Shown here piece after piece: positions 1 through 9,114 of a DNA stretch of 64,000 bases (position 1 is the first letter of the stretch; every line of letters starts with the position of its first letter). The notes under the pieces were generated by a model. The model made no database searches, was not told the origin of the DNA, and worked only from the letters and a program-made list of their open reading frames with translations. The stretch is from Burkholderia pyrrocinia (GTDB taxonomy: Bacteria; Pseudomonadota; Gammaproteobacteria; Burkholderiales; Burkholderiaceae), in contig NZ_CP094459.1 of NCBI RefSeq assembly GCF_022809715.1, positions 868,001 through 932,000 of the forward strand, read 5' to 3'. The translations under genes and the position numbers were made by a program.

Positions 1-2
1 CG

Positions 3-404
3 TGCGTGAATCTCGAGGTCTGGCGCGATATCGGCCCGATGGACGATGAGCTGTTCATCGATTTCGTCGATCTCGAATGGTGCGTCCGGGCTCGCTCGAA
101 GGGTTATTCGGTGCTCGGCGCGCCGGCGTTGCGACTCACGCACGAACTGGGTGGCGAGCCGGTGAAGGTTTTCGGACGAAGCTACCCCGGGCACAGCCCA
201 GTTCGGCATTATTATCTGTTCCGCAATGCGATCGCGCTGATCCGGCGCGCCTATGTGCCATGGAGCTGGAAGTCGACGGAGCTCGTCAAGATGCCGGTCC
301 GGCTGGTGATCTATGCATTGTTCATGCGGCCTCGCGTCGCACACCTGCGGTTGTCGCTGCTGGGGATCTGGCACGGACTGACCGGTCGGACTGGCGCGCT
401 CTGA
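3..404 (+). CDS. Glycosyltransferase family 2, C-terminal part (rhamnosyltransferase-like), truncated by window start
   Basis: Only the last about 133 codons are present; the reading frame is open to the window edge, so the start lies upstream. The visible part carries the GT2 acceptor-side signature: an ED-like acidic patch in DDELFIDFVDLEWCVRARSKGY, then a conserved THELG and a region rich in aromatic residues ending in a hydrophobic helix. This arrangement is typical of RfbN/WbbL-type rhamnosyltransferases. It lies 50 bp upstream of the O-antigen exporter permease on the same strand, so it belongs to the O-antigen operon and would add a sugar to the lipid-linked chain in the cytoplasm. The donor sugar cannot be read from the fragment; rhamnose is an inference from family resemblance. 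Confidence 0.8.
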   Translation, partial: CVNLEVWRDIGPMDDELFIDFVDLEWCVRARSKGYSVLGAPALRLTHELGGEPVKVFGRSYPGHSPVRHYYLFRNAIALIRRAYVPWSWKSTELVKMPVRLVIYALFMRPRVAHLRLSLLGIWHGLTGRTGAL

Positions 405-454
405 CGCTCGGGAACGGCCTGTTTTTTCAATTTTCACTCAATTAGAAAGCTTGC

Positions 455-1237
455 ATGCTGACTCATTCACTTGCTGACCTCAAACAGAGCATTGCGTCAT
501 GGCGGTTGTGGACGCTGCTCGGCTGGCTCGAAATCCGGCAGCGCTATGCGCGCTCGCGGGTCGGGCCGTTCTGGCTCACGATCAGTATGGGCGTGATGAT
601 TTCATCGCTTGGCGTGGTCTACGGCACGTTGTTCGGGCAGAAGATGAATGAGTATCTGCCGTTCCTGGCGTGCAGTCTGGTGCTGTGGGGCATGTTTTCG
701 GCAACCATCCAGGAAGGTAGCGTCGCATACATCAATAGCGCGTCCTACATCCGTCAGATGGCGACCCCGAAGCTGATCTATATCCTGCAAGTCGTCTGGC
801 GGAACCTGATCGTCCTCGCGCATAACTTCGTGATCGTCATCATTTTGCTGGCGATCTTCGGCGTAAAGCGTTGGGAAACGTTGCCGATCTTCATTCCGGC
901 GCTTTTCGTTTATGTCATCAACGCGATGTGGATCGCAATGACGATCAGCTTGCTGTCGGCACGGTTCCGCGACCTCCCGCAGATCGTCGGCGCATTGCTC
1001 CAGGTTGCGTTCTACGTGACGCCGATTATTTTCCGTCCCAACTCGCTGACCCGCTTTTCATTCATCGTCGAATGGAACCCGCTCGCTTACCTGATTGACG
1101 TGGTGCGCAGCCCGCTGATCGGGCAGATGCCGAGCACGACGACATGGGCGGTCACGATCGGCATGGCGCTGATTGGATGGCCTGTCGCGCTGTTCATGAC
1201 CGGGCGCTATCTCAAGCGCATTCCGTACTGGGTTTGA
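455..1237 (+). CDS. wzm: O-antigen ABC exporter permease Wzm
   Basis: A 260-residue integral membrane protein of the ABC-2 type, the usual size for Wzm. About six hydrophobic segments can be read, beginning near residue 33 (FWLTISMGVMISSLGVVYG), preceded by the charged LEIRQRYARSRVGP stretch that is characteristic of polysaccharide permeases. With the ATPase encoded 10 bp downstream it would form the channel that moves finished undecaprenyl-linked O-antigen to the periplasmic face of the inner membrane, where the ligase joins it to lipid A-core. Two genes in this order and spacing inside a glycosyltransferase cluster make the assignment firm. Confidence 0.93.
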   Translation: MLTHSLADLKQSIASWRLWTLLGWLEIRQRYARSRVGPFWLTISMGVMISSLGVVYGTLFGQKMNEYLPFLACSLVLWGMFSATIQEGSVAYINSASYIRQMATPKLIYILQVVWRNLIVLAHNFVIVIILLAIFGVKRWETLPIFIPALFVYVINAMWIAMTISLLSARFRDLPQIVGALLQVAFYVTPIIFRPNSLTRFSFIVEWNPLAYLIDVVRSPLIGQMPSTTTWAVTIGMALIGWPVALFMTGRYLKRIPYWV

Positions 1238-1247
1238 GGTGCGTAAC

Positions 1248-1997
1248 ATGGCATACATTGAACTGAAGAACGTAACGCTCGATTTGCCGATCTTCGACGT
1301 GCAGGGGCGGTCGCTCAAGAAACAAGTGCTCCGCATGGGGCGGCGCAACCGGATCGCCGAGGATAACGACGGTGTGATCGTCGTGCGCGCGCTCGATAAC
1401 GTGAACCTGCGTTTCGAGCGAGGCGACCGCGTCGGCCTGATCGGGCATAACGGTGCGGGGAAATCGACGTTGCTGCGAGCGATGGCGGGCATCTATCCGC
1501 CGACGGCCGGTACGGTCTCGCGCGACGGGAAAGTCGTGCCGCTGCTCGATATTGGCCTCGGCATGGACGAGAACTCGACCGGTATGCAGAATATCCGGCT
1601 CCGGGGGCTGCTGCTCGGCATGTCCGATTCGGAGGTTCGCTCGAAGCAACGCGAAATCGCCGAATTTTGCGAGCTCGGCGATTATCTCGACCTGCCCATT
1701 CGCACGTACTCCAGCGGGATGAAGGTGCGACTCGCGTTTGCGGTGTCGACCGCGGTCGACGCCGAAATCCTGTTGCTCGACGAAGTGATGGGCGTTGGCG
1801 ACGCATCGTTCATGCACAAGGCCGAGGCACGACTGGCGGATCTGCACAGTCGTGCGGAAGTCGTCGTGCTCGCGATGCATTCGAACTCGGAAATTCGTAA
1901 GGTGTGCAACAAGGTGCTCTGGATGGAGCGCGGAAGCGTACGGGCGTTCGGGCCGACGGAAGAGGTCGTGTCGGCATACGAGGCCACAACGGCCTGA
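1248..1997 (+). CDS. wzt: O-antigen ABC exporter ATPase Wzt (short form)
   Basis: The ATP-binding half of the exporter, 249 residues. The Walker A motif GHNGAGKST lies near residue 67, the signature YSSGMKVRLAF near residue 157 and Walker B ILLLDEVMGVGD near residue 175. I chose ATG 1248 because GAGG at 1236-1239 sits eight bases before it; a GTG at 1239 would add three residues. The protein stops shortly after the nucleotide-binding domain. It therefore lacks the C-terminal carbohydrate-binding domain that Wzt of E. coli O8/O9a uses to recognise a capped chain, and resembles the short Wzt of systems where export and polymerisation are coupled. Confidence 0.93.
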   Translation: MAYIELKNVTLDLPIFDVQGRSLKKQVLRMGRRNRIAEDNDGVIVVRALDNVNLRFERGDRVGLIGHNGAGKSTLLRAMAGIYPPTAGTVSRDGKVVPLLDIGLGMDENSTGMQNIRLRGLLLGMSDSEVRSKQREIAEFCELGDYLDLPIRTYSSGMKVRLAFAVSTAVDAEILLLDEVMGVGDASFMHKAEARLADLHSRAEVVVLAMHSNSEIRKVCNKVLWMERGSVRAFGPTEEVVSAYEATTA

Positions 1998-2166
1998 GCA
2001 AGATCCATATGCGCCGGACCGGTGCATGCCGCGTCGGCCGTTCGCGGGCTCGGTGTGAAGCATGCATGTGCGACGGCTGCGAGAAGGTCCAGCGCAACAT
2101 AGAGAATCGTCGGGTCGAAGGCGCTGCAACGAGGACGCCGGAAAACACGGCAAGGTGTGGGGTAAA

Positions 2167-4044
2167 TTGAAACTGCTGGAGATACATTCGCTGGCGAAGC
2201 GGGCAGCCGGAGGTGGTGGCCTCCGCGCCGTCCTGCGCAAGGCATATGGCGTATATCGCCGCGAGGGCATCGCCGGCGTGATGCACAAGCTCGTTTGGCT
2301 GCGGGCCGGCGCACCCGGAATCATTGGTCGCGACGACTACGTCGATTGGGTGTGTCGTTATGACCAAGTCGATGATGCGACGCGGGACGCCATTCGGCAG
2401 CACATTGCCGGTTTCAATCGTTTGCCGTTGATTTCCGTGGTCATGCCGGTCTATAACCCCAAGCCCGAATGGTTTGCCGCGGCGATCGATTCGGTACGCG
2501 GCCAGCTCTATCCGCATTGGGAATTATGTATCGCCGACGACGTATCGACCGATCCGGCCGTGCGTCAGTTGATCGAGCGCTACATGAGCGAGGACCGGCG
2601 TATCAAGGCCGTATTTCGCGAAGAGAACGGGCATATTTCTGCCGCCTCGAACAGCGCGCTGGCGTTGGCGACGGGCGAATGGGTCGCGCTTCTCGATCAC
2701 GACGACTTGCTGCCGGAACATGCGCTTTACCATGTGGCGAACGTCATCGAGCAGAACCCTTCCGTGCGCATGATCTACTCCGACGAGGACAAGATCGACG
2801 AGTCGGGCGTGCGCCACGACCCTTATTTCAAGTGCGCATGGAACCCCGACTTGTTCTATTCGCACAACATGTTCAGTCATCTTGGCGTCTACGAAAGAGC
2901 GCTGATGAATGAAGTGGGAGGGTTCCGCGTCGGGTATGAAGGGTCGCAGGACTACGATCTGGCGCTGCGCTGCAGCGAACGCACGGATGTCGCGGCGATC
3001 CATCACATTCCACACGTGCTTTATCACTGGCGGGTTCATTCGCGGAGCACCGCCTTCAGCTCGGATGCGAAACCTTATGCCGCGGTCGCCGGAGAGCGGG
3101 CGCTCAACGAGCATTTCGAGCGGCGGGGCGTGGACTGCAAGGTCGAGTACATCGGCTACGGCTATCGTGCCCGGTATGCGTTGCCGGCGACGCAGCCGCT
3201 CGTCAGCCTGATCATTCCCACGCGCAATGCCGCCCAACTGGTGCGCCAGTGCATCAGCAGCATTTTCGAGAAGACCACGTACGCGAACTATGAAGTCATC
3301 CTGATCGACAACGGTTCCGACGATCCGGAGGCGTTGCGCTATTTCGAGTCGATAGCCGGGGATCCCCGTATTCGGGTCTTGCGCGACGACGGGCCGTTCA
3401 ATTATTCCGCGTTGAACAATGCCGCCGTCGAACATGCGAACGGTGAGCTGATCGCGCTGCTGAACAACGATATCGAGGTCATATCGCCGGACTGGCTATC
3501 TGAAATGGTCGCGCTGGCGTTGCAACCGGACGTCGGGGCAGTGGGGGCGAAGCTTCTTTACCCGGACGATACAATTCAGCATGCCGGATTAGTGCTGGGC
3601 ATTCTTGGCGTAGCCGGGAACGCCCACAAACATCTGCCACGCGCGGCGCGTGGATATTTCGGCAGAGCAGGCCTCATCAACGCCTTCTCGGCGGTAACTG
3701 CGGCTTGTCTTGTCGTGCGCACGTCGATCTATCGAGAGGTGGGCGGGTTGAACGAGAAGGATCTGGCGATCGCCTACAACGATGTCGACTTTTGCCTTCG
3801 CGTCGGTGAGGCCGGGTATCGAAACGTATGGACCCCATTTGCAGAGTTGTATCACCACGAGTCGGCCACGCGCGGACGTGACGACGATCCGGTCAGGAAA
3901 GCGCGCTTCGATCGCGAATTCGAGTACATGAAGCGACGTTGGGAGGACCGCTTGGAGCATGATCCTTTCTACAGCCCAAATCTGACTTTGGCGCGTGACG
4001 ACTTTGGCTTGGCATGGCCGCCGCGGGTGGAAGTGCCAGCATAG
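2167..4044 (+). CDS. Two-domain GT2 glycosyltransferase
   Basis: About 625 residues with two GT-A (family 2) domains in tandem. The first begins near residue 90 (SVVMPVYNPKPEW, with a DHDDLL metal-binding motif), the second near residue 347 (SLIIPTRNAAQL, with LLNNDIEV). Each has the nucleotide-sugar binding fold, so one protein may add two successive sugars. The frame is open back to an ATG at 2062, but the extra 35 residues look like non-coding translation. TTG 2167 follows AAGGTG by nine bases and gives LKLLEIHSLAKRA; GTG 2155 is the alternative. It follows wzt after a 169-bp gap and is cytoplasmic. Donor and acceptor are unknown. Confidence 0.85.
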   Translation: MKLLEIHSLAKRAAGGGGLRAVLRKAYGVYRREGIAGVMHKLVWLRAGAPGIIGRDDYVDWVCRYDQVDDATRDAIRQHIAGFNRLPLISVVMPVYNPKPEWFAAAIDSVRGQLYPHWELCIADDVSTDPAVRQLIERYMSEDRRIKAVFREENGHISAASNSALALATGEWVALLDHDDLLPEHALYHVANVIEQNPSVRMIYSDEDKIDESGVRHDPYFKCAWNPDLFYSHNMFSHLGVYERALMNEVGGFRVGYEGSQDYDLALRCSERTDVAAIHHIPHVLYHWRVHSRSTAFSSDAKPYAAVAGERALNEHFERRGVDCKVEYIGYGYRARYALPATQPLVSLIIPTRNAAQLVRQCISSIFEKTTYANYEVILIDNGSDDPEALRYFESIAGDPRIRVLRDDGPFNYSALNNAAVEHANGELIALLNNDIEVISPDWLSEMVALALQPDVGAVGAKLLYPDDTIQHAGLVLGILGVAGNAHKHLPRAARGYFGRAGLINAFSAVTAACLVVRTSIYREVGGLNEKDLAIAYNDVDFCLRVGEAGYRNVWTPFAELYHHESATRGRDDDPVRKARFDREFEYMKRRWEDRLEHDPFYSPNLTLARDDFGLAWPPRVEVPA

Positions 4045-4107
4045 CCGCTGGTGCCGAGCTTCTCGTGCATGCAGTTCTTAGAGATTCATCATTTTTGCGG
4101 AGTTGAC

Positions 4108-5541
4108 GTGAACGTATATCCGGTTGTCTTGTGTGGTGGCAGCGGTACCCGGCTCTGGCCGATGTCACGTGGCGGGTACCCGAAGCAATATCTGAGGCTG
4201 ACGGGCAGTCACACGCTCGTGCAGCAAACGGTACGGCGTTTGCACGGTATGGCGGATGTGAATCCTCCGATCGTGATCACCAATACGGAGCAGCGCTTCC
4301 TCGTTGCCGACCAGTTGCGCAGCATTGAAGTGGCGCCTTCGGCAGTCGTGCTCGAGCCGGTGGGAAGGAATACGGCACCGGCGGTGGCCGCCGCCGCGCT
4401 GCTCGCACTGGAGCAGACGCCGGATGCGTTGCTGCTCGTGCTGCCTTCGGACCATGTCATTCTCGACGACGCAGTGTTTGCACGAATCGCGTCGACCGCC
4501 CGCGACATCGCGAACGAAGGTCACCTGGTGACCTTCGGTATCGAACCGACAAAGCCGCATACCGGTTACGGCTATATTCGCAGCAGCGGCGCACTGGCAT
4601 CGCATGAAGGTGCCTACGGCGTGGACGCGTTCATCGAGAAACCGGATGGCGCCACGGCGGAGCGGTTTCTCGCGGACGGAGGCTACTACTGGAACAGCGG
4701 CATGTTCATGCTCAAGGCGTCCGTGTACCTCGAGGAACTGGCGCGTTTCGAGCCCGCTGTTCTCAAGCAGGTCGAACTGGCGCTCGTGCAGGCGAAGCGC
4801 GACGACGATTTCGTGCGACTCGATCCCGCCGCGTTCCAGGAAAGCCCGAACATCTCGATCGACTATGCGGTGATGGAGAAGACCGATCGCGCAGTGATGG
4901 TCGCCACGACCGGCCTCAACTGGAGCGACATCGGTTCGTGGGCGGCGCTCGCGGAGATTTCCGCCGCGGACGAGGACGGCAACACCATGCTGGGCGACGT
5001 GATGACGGAAGAAGTGACCGACAGCTACATCCGCGCGGATCACCGGATGGTCGCGGCGATCGGCGTCAAGGATCTCGTCATCGTCGAAACAGCGGACGCG
5101 GTGCTCGTCACGCATCGCGACGAGTCGGAACGCGTGAAGAAGATCGTCGAACGGCTCAGCGCGATGGGCCGACATGAATCGGTCACGCACCGGAAAGTCG
5201 TTCGGCCCTGGGGCTCCTATGAAAGCATCGACCAGGGCGAGCGCTTCCAGGTCAAGCGCATCATCGTGAATCCGGGCTCGTCGCTGAGCCTGCAAATGCA
5301 TCATCACCGCGCGGAACACTGGATCGTCGTGCGTGGTACGGCACGCGTTTTCAATGGCGATCAGGTGACGCTGCTGAGTGAAAACCAGTCGACCTACATT
5401 CCGCTCGGCGTGACGCATCGTCTGGAAAATCCCGGCAAGATTCCGCTCGAACTGATCGAGGTCCAATCCGGGTCCTATCTCGGCGAAGACGACATCGTCC
5501 GCTTCGAGGATCACTACGGGCGAGTTGCGGCGTCGTCGTAG
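4108..5541 (+). CDS. manC: Mannose-1-phosphate guanylyltransferase / mannose-6-phosphate isomerase
   Basis: Makes GDP-mannose from mannose-1-phosphate and GTP, and in the bifunctional forms also interconverts fructose-6- and mannose-6-phosphate. The N-terminal nucleotidyltransferase motif GGSGTRLWPMSRGGYPKQ is at residues 9-26 and FIEKP near residue 175. The type II isomerase cupin with PWGSYESID and LQMHHHRAEHWIV occupies the last 110 residues. GTG 4108 is preferred: GGAG at 4099-4102 precedes it by five bases, and upstream codons to 4051 look untranslated. At 477 residues it is of full length. It supplies the precursor used by gmd and rmd at 16.1-18.1 kb, so this locus can make GDP-D-rhamnose. 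Confidence 0.95.
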   Translation: MNVYPVVLCGGSGTRLWPMSRGGYPKQYLRLTGSHTLVQQTVRRLHGMADVNPPIVITNTEQRFLVADQLRSIEVAPSAVVLEPVGRNTAPAVAAAALLALEQTPDALLLVLPSDHVILDDAVFARIASTARDIANEGHLVTFGIEPTKPHTGYGYIRSSGALASHEGAYGVDAFIEKPDGATAERFLADGGYYWNSGMFMLKASVYLEELARFEPAVLKQVELALVQAKRDDDFVRLDPAAFQESPNISIDYAVMEKTDRAVMVATTGLNWSDIGSWAALAEISAADEDGNTMLGDVMTEEVTDSYIRADHRMVAAIGVKDLVIVETADAVLVTHRDESERVKKIVERLSAMGRHESVTHRKVVRPWGSYESIDQGERFQVKRIIVNPGSSLSLQMHHHRAEHWIVVRGTARVFNGDQVTLLSENQSTYIPLGVTHRLENPGKIPLELIEVQSGSYLGEDDIVRFEDHYGRVAASS

Positions 5542-5748
5542 ACGCCACGTGAATCGCCGAGGCTTTCGATCACATCCGGCAGGCTCGTCATGGACGCGTG
5601 CCGGTAACCGAAAGCCCGGTGGCGAAGGTGGAAAGTGGTGTCCGGGCATGCATGCTGCACATGAACGGAGCCACTGTCCGCCGGTCTGGAAATGAACGTA
5701 GCCACGGTTGGGACGAGGGTCTTCCCCGGCTGCCAACGTAAAGCAAAC

Positions 5749-8700
5749 ATGACTATTGAAACTGCACTGAGAAAAACCCTGCTCGTCATCCCGTCGATCA
5801 ACGGCGCCAAGCTTCTGGAGCGCATGCTGCCAACGCTTCGGATTCCTGGCGAACTGGTCGTGGTGCTGGATCAGGGGAGTGCGGACAATACTGAAGAAGT
5901 ATGTCGCAGGGCAGGTGTCGGCCTGCGACAGCTTGGGCGAGCGCACACTTATACCGAGGCGTGCAACATCGGCGCGGAAATGGCCAGGGAGCGCGGGTGT
6001 GATTTTGTCTTTGTCGCCAACAACGACATCACGTTTACGACCGATGTAATGCGCGAGCTACTCGCGGAGCTTTTGGCGGATCCCGACCTCGGCATCGTGG
6101 CTCCGGCGCAGATCCTCATCGACAAGACCGCCACGCAGAGAAAGCTGGCTTACCGGGTCTACTGGGATCTCGAGACGCTGACTTTCACTCACGATTTCGT
6201 CCTGCCTCCAGGCAATACGAAACGTCTCGAAGCTGATTTTTGCGAGCTGACCCTCGCGGGCGTGCGCATGTCGGTCATCGACAAGATCGGTTTTCTCGAC
6301 AACGAGTATGGGTTCTATCACGAGGATGCGGACTTTGGCTTTCGCGTGCGGGAAGCCGGATACACCTGCGCGTATCTGACCTACTCGCAGATCGAGCACT
6401 GGACGAGTTCGACCGTTGCGGAGAAGCCGAGCGAATTCAAGCTCAACTATATCGCGAAGAACAAGCAACTGTTCGCGCAGAAGTTTCTTGGACACTATGT
6501 TTCCCACCGGAATCATCACTCGAAAGAGACGAATTCCTGGAATATCGTCAACAAGAATCTTCATCCGTATTTGAGGCGCTATGGCCTCGTTCATCCGGCT
6601 GCGCCGGAGCTTGTCTTTTCACATCCGGGCGCAAAGCCTTTCGACTGTCTTTATACGGTTTGGGAAACCACGCGTTTACCCGAGCCGTGGCTGGCATTCA
6701 AAGAGGACTACAAAATGGTACTGACCTCTTCCCGTTGGGGAGTGGAGGTACTGAAGCGTGCCGGTTTCGATCGCGTTCATTACGCCCCTCTCGGCATCGA
6801 AAGCGATGTCTTTCAGCCGTGGGGGCCGTCGATGCGCTTTGCGGACGGGAAAACCTTCCTGTGGTTTGCCAGCAATCAGTATCGAAAGGGGCTCGACGTC
6901 ATGGTCAAGGCATGGCGCTCCTTTCATCGAATGCGGCCTGACGCCAGGCTGATCCTGATGGGTACGGGCATATTGAAAGCCATGCCGAGCCCCGACAGCA
7001 CGCGCATCTGGAGGAATTTTCGGATTGCCGAGTATCTTGCGGAAGGGATCGCCGTTTACGAAAGCGTCGCAGGCATGGATGAGGAGTTTTTGGCGAGCCT
7101 CTATCGCAGCGTGGATTTCACGGTTTGTTCGTCCCGCTCGGAAGGGTTCGGGTTCGGTGTTGCCGAATCCATGGCGTGCGGTACGCCAGCCATTTTCGGG
7201 AATTTCAGCGGAGTGGCCGACTTTGCGATTCCCGGTGCGTTGTTGCTGAATGGCACCGAGATCCCGGCCGACTACTCTGACAAGGGTTTCGGCACGATCG
7301 GGACCTGGTGGGAGCCTTCCGTCGAACATCTGGCGACGTTGCTGCTGGAAGCAAACGACATGGATGCGACGCGATACCGGCTTCTTTCGGAGGCGGGTGT
7401 TCGAGCCATTCGCGCGAAGTTTTCGTGGCGCGAATGCAGTCTGTCGATCCGTAGAGCGCTGATTGAGGAAAACGAAGGAAAATTCGCGGCGTCGACAGCG
7501 CGATCGAAGGCGTCGGCGAATGCGCGCGGCGAGGGCGGAATGCAACGGTCGCCGTCGCCTGGTGGGGCAGGCTGGTCCCCGGCCGGTCCGGGCGTGTCCA
7601 TGAGATGGAAAGGCGTTGTCGTGCGAGGGTTCCGACGTGGCGGCTTTCTGGCGACCTTCTTTGCGGATCGTCTGGAGCAACAGGGCTGGAAGCAAGCGCT
7701 CGCCGCATCTTCGAAGCAACTGATCGCTCCGTTTTTCCGGACACGGGCGAAGTGGCTCAGGCAGCGCATCACGGGCGAAGGGCAGGTATCGGATCAGCAG
7801 GCGCCGGTTCTCCCCATCCGCTTCACGAGCGAACCGCTGGAGTTGCGGGATGGCGTCCTGTTTATCGGATATGCGGAAGGCGCATTGGGATTGGGGCAGG
7901 CATTCCGTGCAAACCTGACGGCGGCCGAAGCGGTTGATTTGCCGTTTGCCGTCTACCCGTTCCGAGTGGGGATCGAAAGCCGCTTGATCGGGGAATACAT
8001 GCCCCATCGGTACGACAAGAAGCATCCGTATGACGTCAACGTGATCGAGGTCGCCTGCGACCAGGTCCCCGCCGTGTTTCGGGAGCTGGACCCACGACTG
8101 TTGGCGCAGTCCTACAACATCCTTTGCCCTTATTGGGAGCTTTCGAGGGCTCCGGAGGCCTGGCGCGGAAATCTTGCCCACATTCACGAAATATGGGCAC
8201 CCAACACATTCATCGCCGACGCGTTCGCGCATATCTTCGACGGACCGATCACCGTCATGCCACCCGCGATGGACGACACCGGCGGAGACCATCCGGGGCG
8301 GGCGCACTTCGGCATGGACGAGAAGCGCTTCTACTTCATGTTCAGCTTCGATTACTATTCGTCGCCATTCCGGAAGAATCCGCTCGGTGTCCTGCATGCA
8401 TTCCGGGAAGCCTTCCCGCTCGGCGATGAGAATGTCGGGCTGGTGATCAAGTCGACCGGGGCTCCCGATCACTTCCCTGATATCAAGGCTGTCGTTAGCG
8501 ATGCAATGCGACAGGATCCCCGGATCCTTATGTTCGACTCAAACATGGAGCGCAACGAAATGCTTGGCCTGATCCGTTCGTCGGACGCTTACGTGTCGTT
8601 GCACCGTGCCGAGGGTTTCGGGCTCGGCATGGCGGAAGCGATGACGTTCGAGCGCATCGTCATTGGTACCGATTATTCCGGTTGTACCGATTTCCTGACT

Positions 8701-8979
8701 GCCGAGACAGGCTATCCGATTCCGTACCAGTTGCGGCCGTTGGCGCCAAACGAATATCCGTGGTCTGAAGGGCAGTACTGGGCCGAACCCGATCAGGATG
8801 CTGCAGTTGACGTGATGCGACAGGTCGCTGCAGATCCGTCGGAAGGGCGCAGGCGTGGCAGGATTGCACGCGACCGCATCTTGCGCAGCTACGGTTCCGT
8901 TCCTGTAGGCGATGCGATGCGTGACCGGCTTGAAGTGCTTTGGGCGAAACGTCGAGCCGAACGGTCGTCACGAGATTGA
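5749..8979 (+). CDS. Giant three-domain glycosyltransferase (GT2-GT4-GT4)
   Basis: A 1076-residue protein starting at ATG 5749 (MTIETALRK); codons upstream to 5692 do not look protein-like. Residues 1 to about 280 are a GT2 domain (LLVIPSINGAK, VVVLDQGSADN, VANNDITF). Residues of about 340-560 are a GT-B family 4 domain with the EGFGFGVAESMACGTP motif near residue 465. A low-complexity linker of about 80 residues follows. A second GT4-like domain ends the protein, with EGFGLGMAEAM near residue 952. No membrane segment is evident, so it is probably cytoplasmic or membrane-associated. Three catalytic-type domains in one chain suggest a polymerase that assembles much of a repeat unit; the sugars are not known. 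Confidence 0.87.
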   Translation: MTIETALRKTLLVIPSINGAKLLERMLPTLRIPGELVVVLDQGSADNTEEVCRRAGVGLRQLGRAHTYTEACNIGAEMARERGCDFVFVANNDITFTTDVMRELLAELLADPDLGIVAPAQILIDKTATQRKLAYRVYWDLETLTFTHDFVLPPGNTKRLEADFCELTLAGVRMSVIDKIGFLDNEYGFYHEDADFGFRVREAGYTCAYLTYSQIEHWTSSTVAEKPSEFKLNYIAKNKQLFAQKFLGHYVSHRNHHSKETNSWNIVNKNLHPYLRRYGLVHPAAPELVFSHPGAKPFDCLYTVWETTRLPEPWLAFKEDYKMVLTSSRWGVEVLKRAGFDRVHYAPLGIESDVFQPWGPSMRFADGKTFLWFASNQYRKGLDVMVKAWRSFHRMRPDARLILMGTGILKAMPSPDSTRIWRNFRIAEYLAEGIAVYESVAGMDEEFLASLYRSVDFTVCSSRSEGFGFGVAESMACGTPAIFGNFSGVADFAIPGALLLNGTEIPADYSDKGFGTIGTWWEPSVEHLATLLLEANDMDATRYRLLSEAGVRAIRAKFSWRECSLSIRRALIEENEGKFAASTARSKASANARGEGGMQRSPSPGGAGWSPAGPGVSMRWKGVVVRGFRRGGFLATFFADRLEQQGWKQALAASSKQLIAPFFRTRAKWLRQRITGEGQVSDQQAPVLPIRFTSEPLELRDGVLFIGYAEGALGLGQAFRANLTAAEAVDLPFAVYPFRVGIESRLIGEYMPHRYDKKHPYDVNVIEVACDQVPAVFRELDPRLLAQSYNILCPYWELSRAPEAWRGNLAHIHEIWAPNTFIADAFAHIFDGPITVMPPAMDDTGGDHPGRAHFGMDEKRFYFMFSFDYYSSPFRKNPLGVLHAFREAFPLGDENVGLVIKSTGAPDHFPDIKAVVSDAMRQDPRILMFDSNMERNEMLGLIRSSDAYVSLHRAEGFGLGMAEAMTFERIVIGTDYSGCTDFLTAETGYPIPYQLRPLAPNEYPWSEGQYWAEPDQDAAVDVMRQVAADPSEGRRRGRIARDRILRSYGSVPVGDAMRDRLEVLWAKRRAERSSRD

Positions 8980-9114
8980 GAACCGGTCGGTTCAACATCT
9001 CGTCGCGTGAACGCATGACGTTCATTTAATTGATTTTGCGAAGTTCCTGGCGAGATCGCTTGAAGGGGTAAATTGATACCCTGCCAACATCTCAAACGCA
9101 ATTCGGAGCACCTT

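Noticed and set aside
2062..2166. 35-codon N-terminal extension of the two-domain GT2 gene
   Set aside because: The translation is Arg-rich and unlike the family start; a TTG at 2167 with AAGGTG upstream is a better start.
6676..8472. 598-codon minus-strand frame opposite the giant glycosyltransferase
   Set aside because: No domain, no ribosome site, and a confident gene lies on the other strand.
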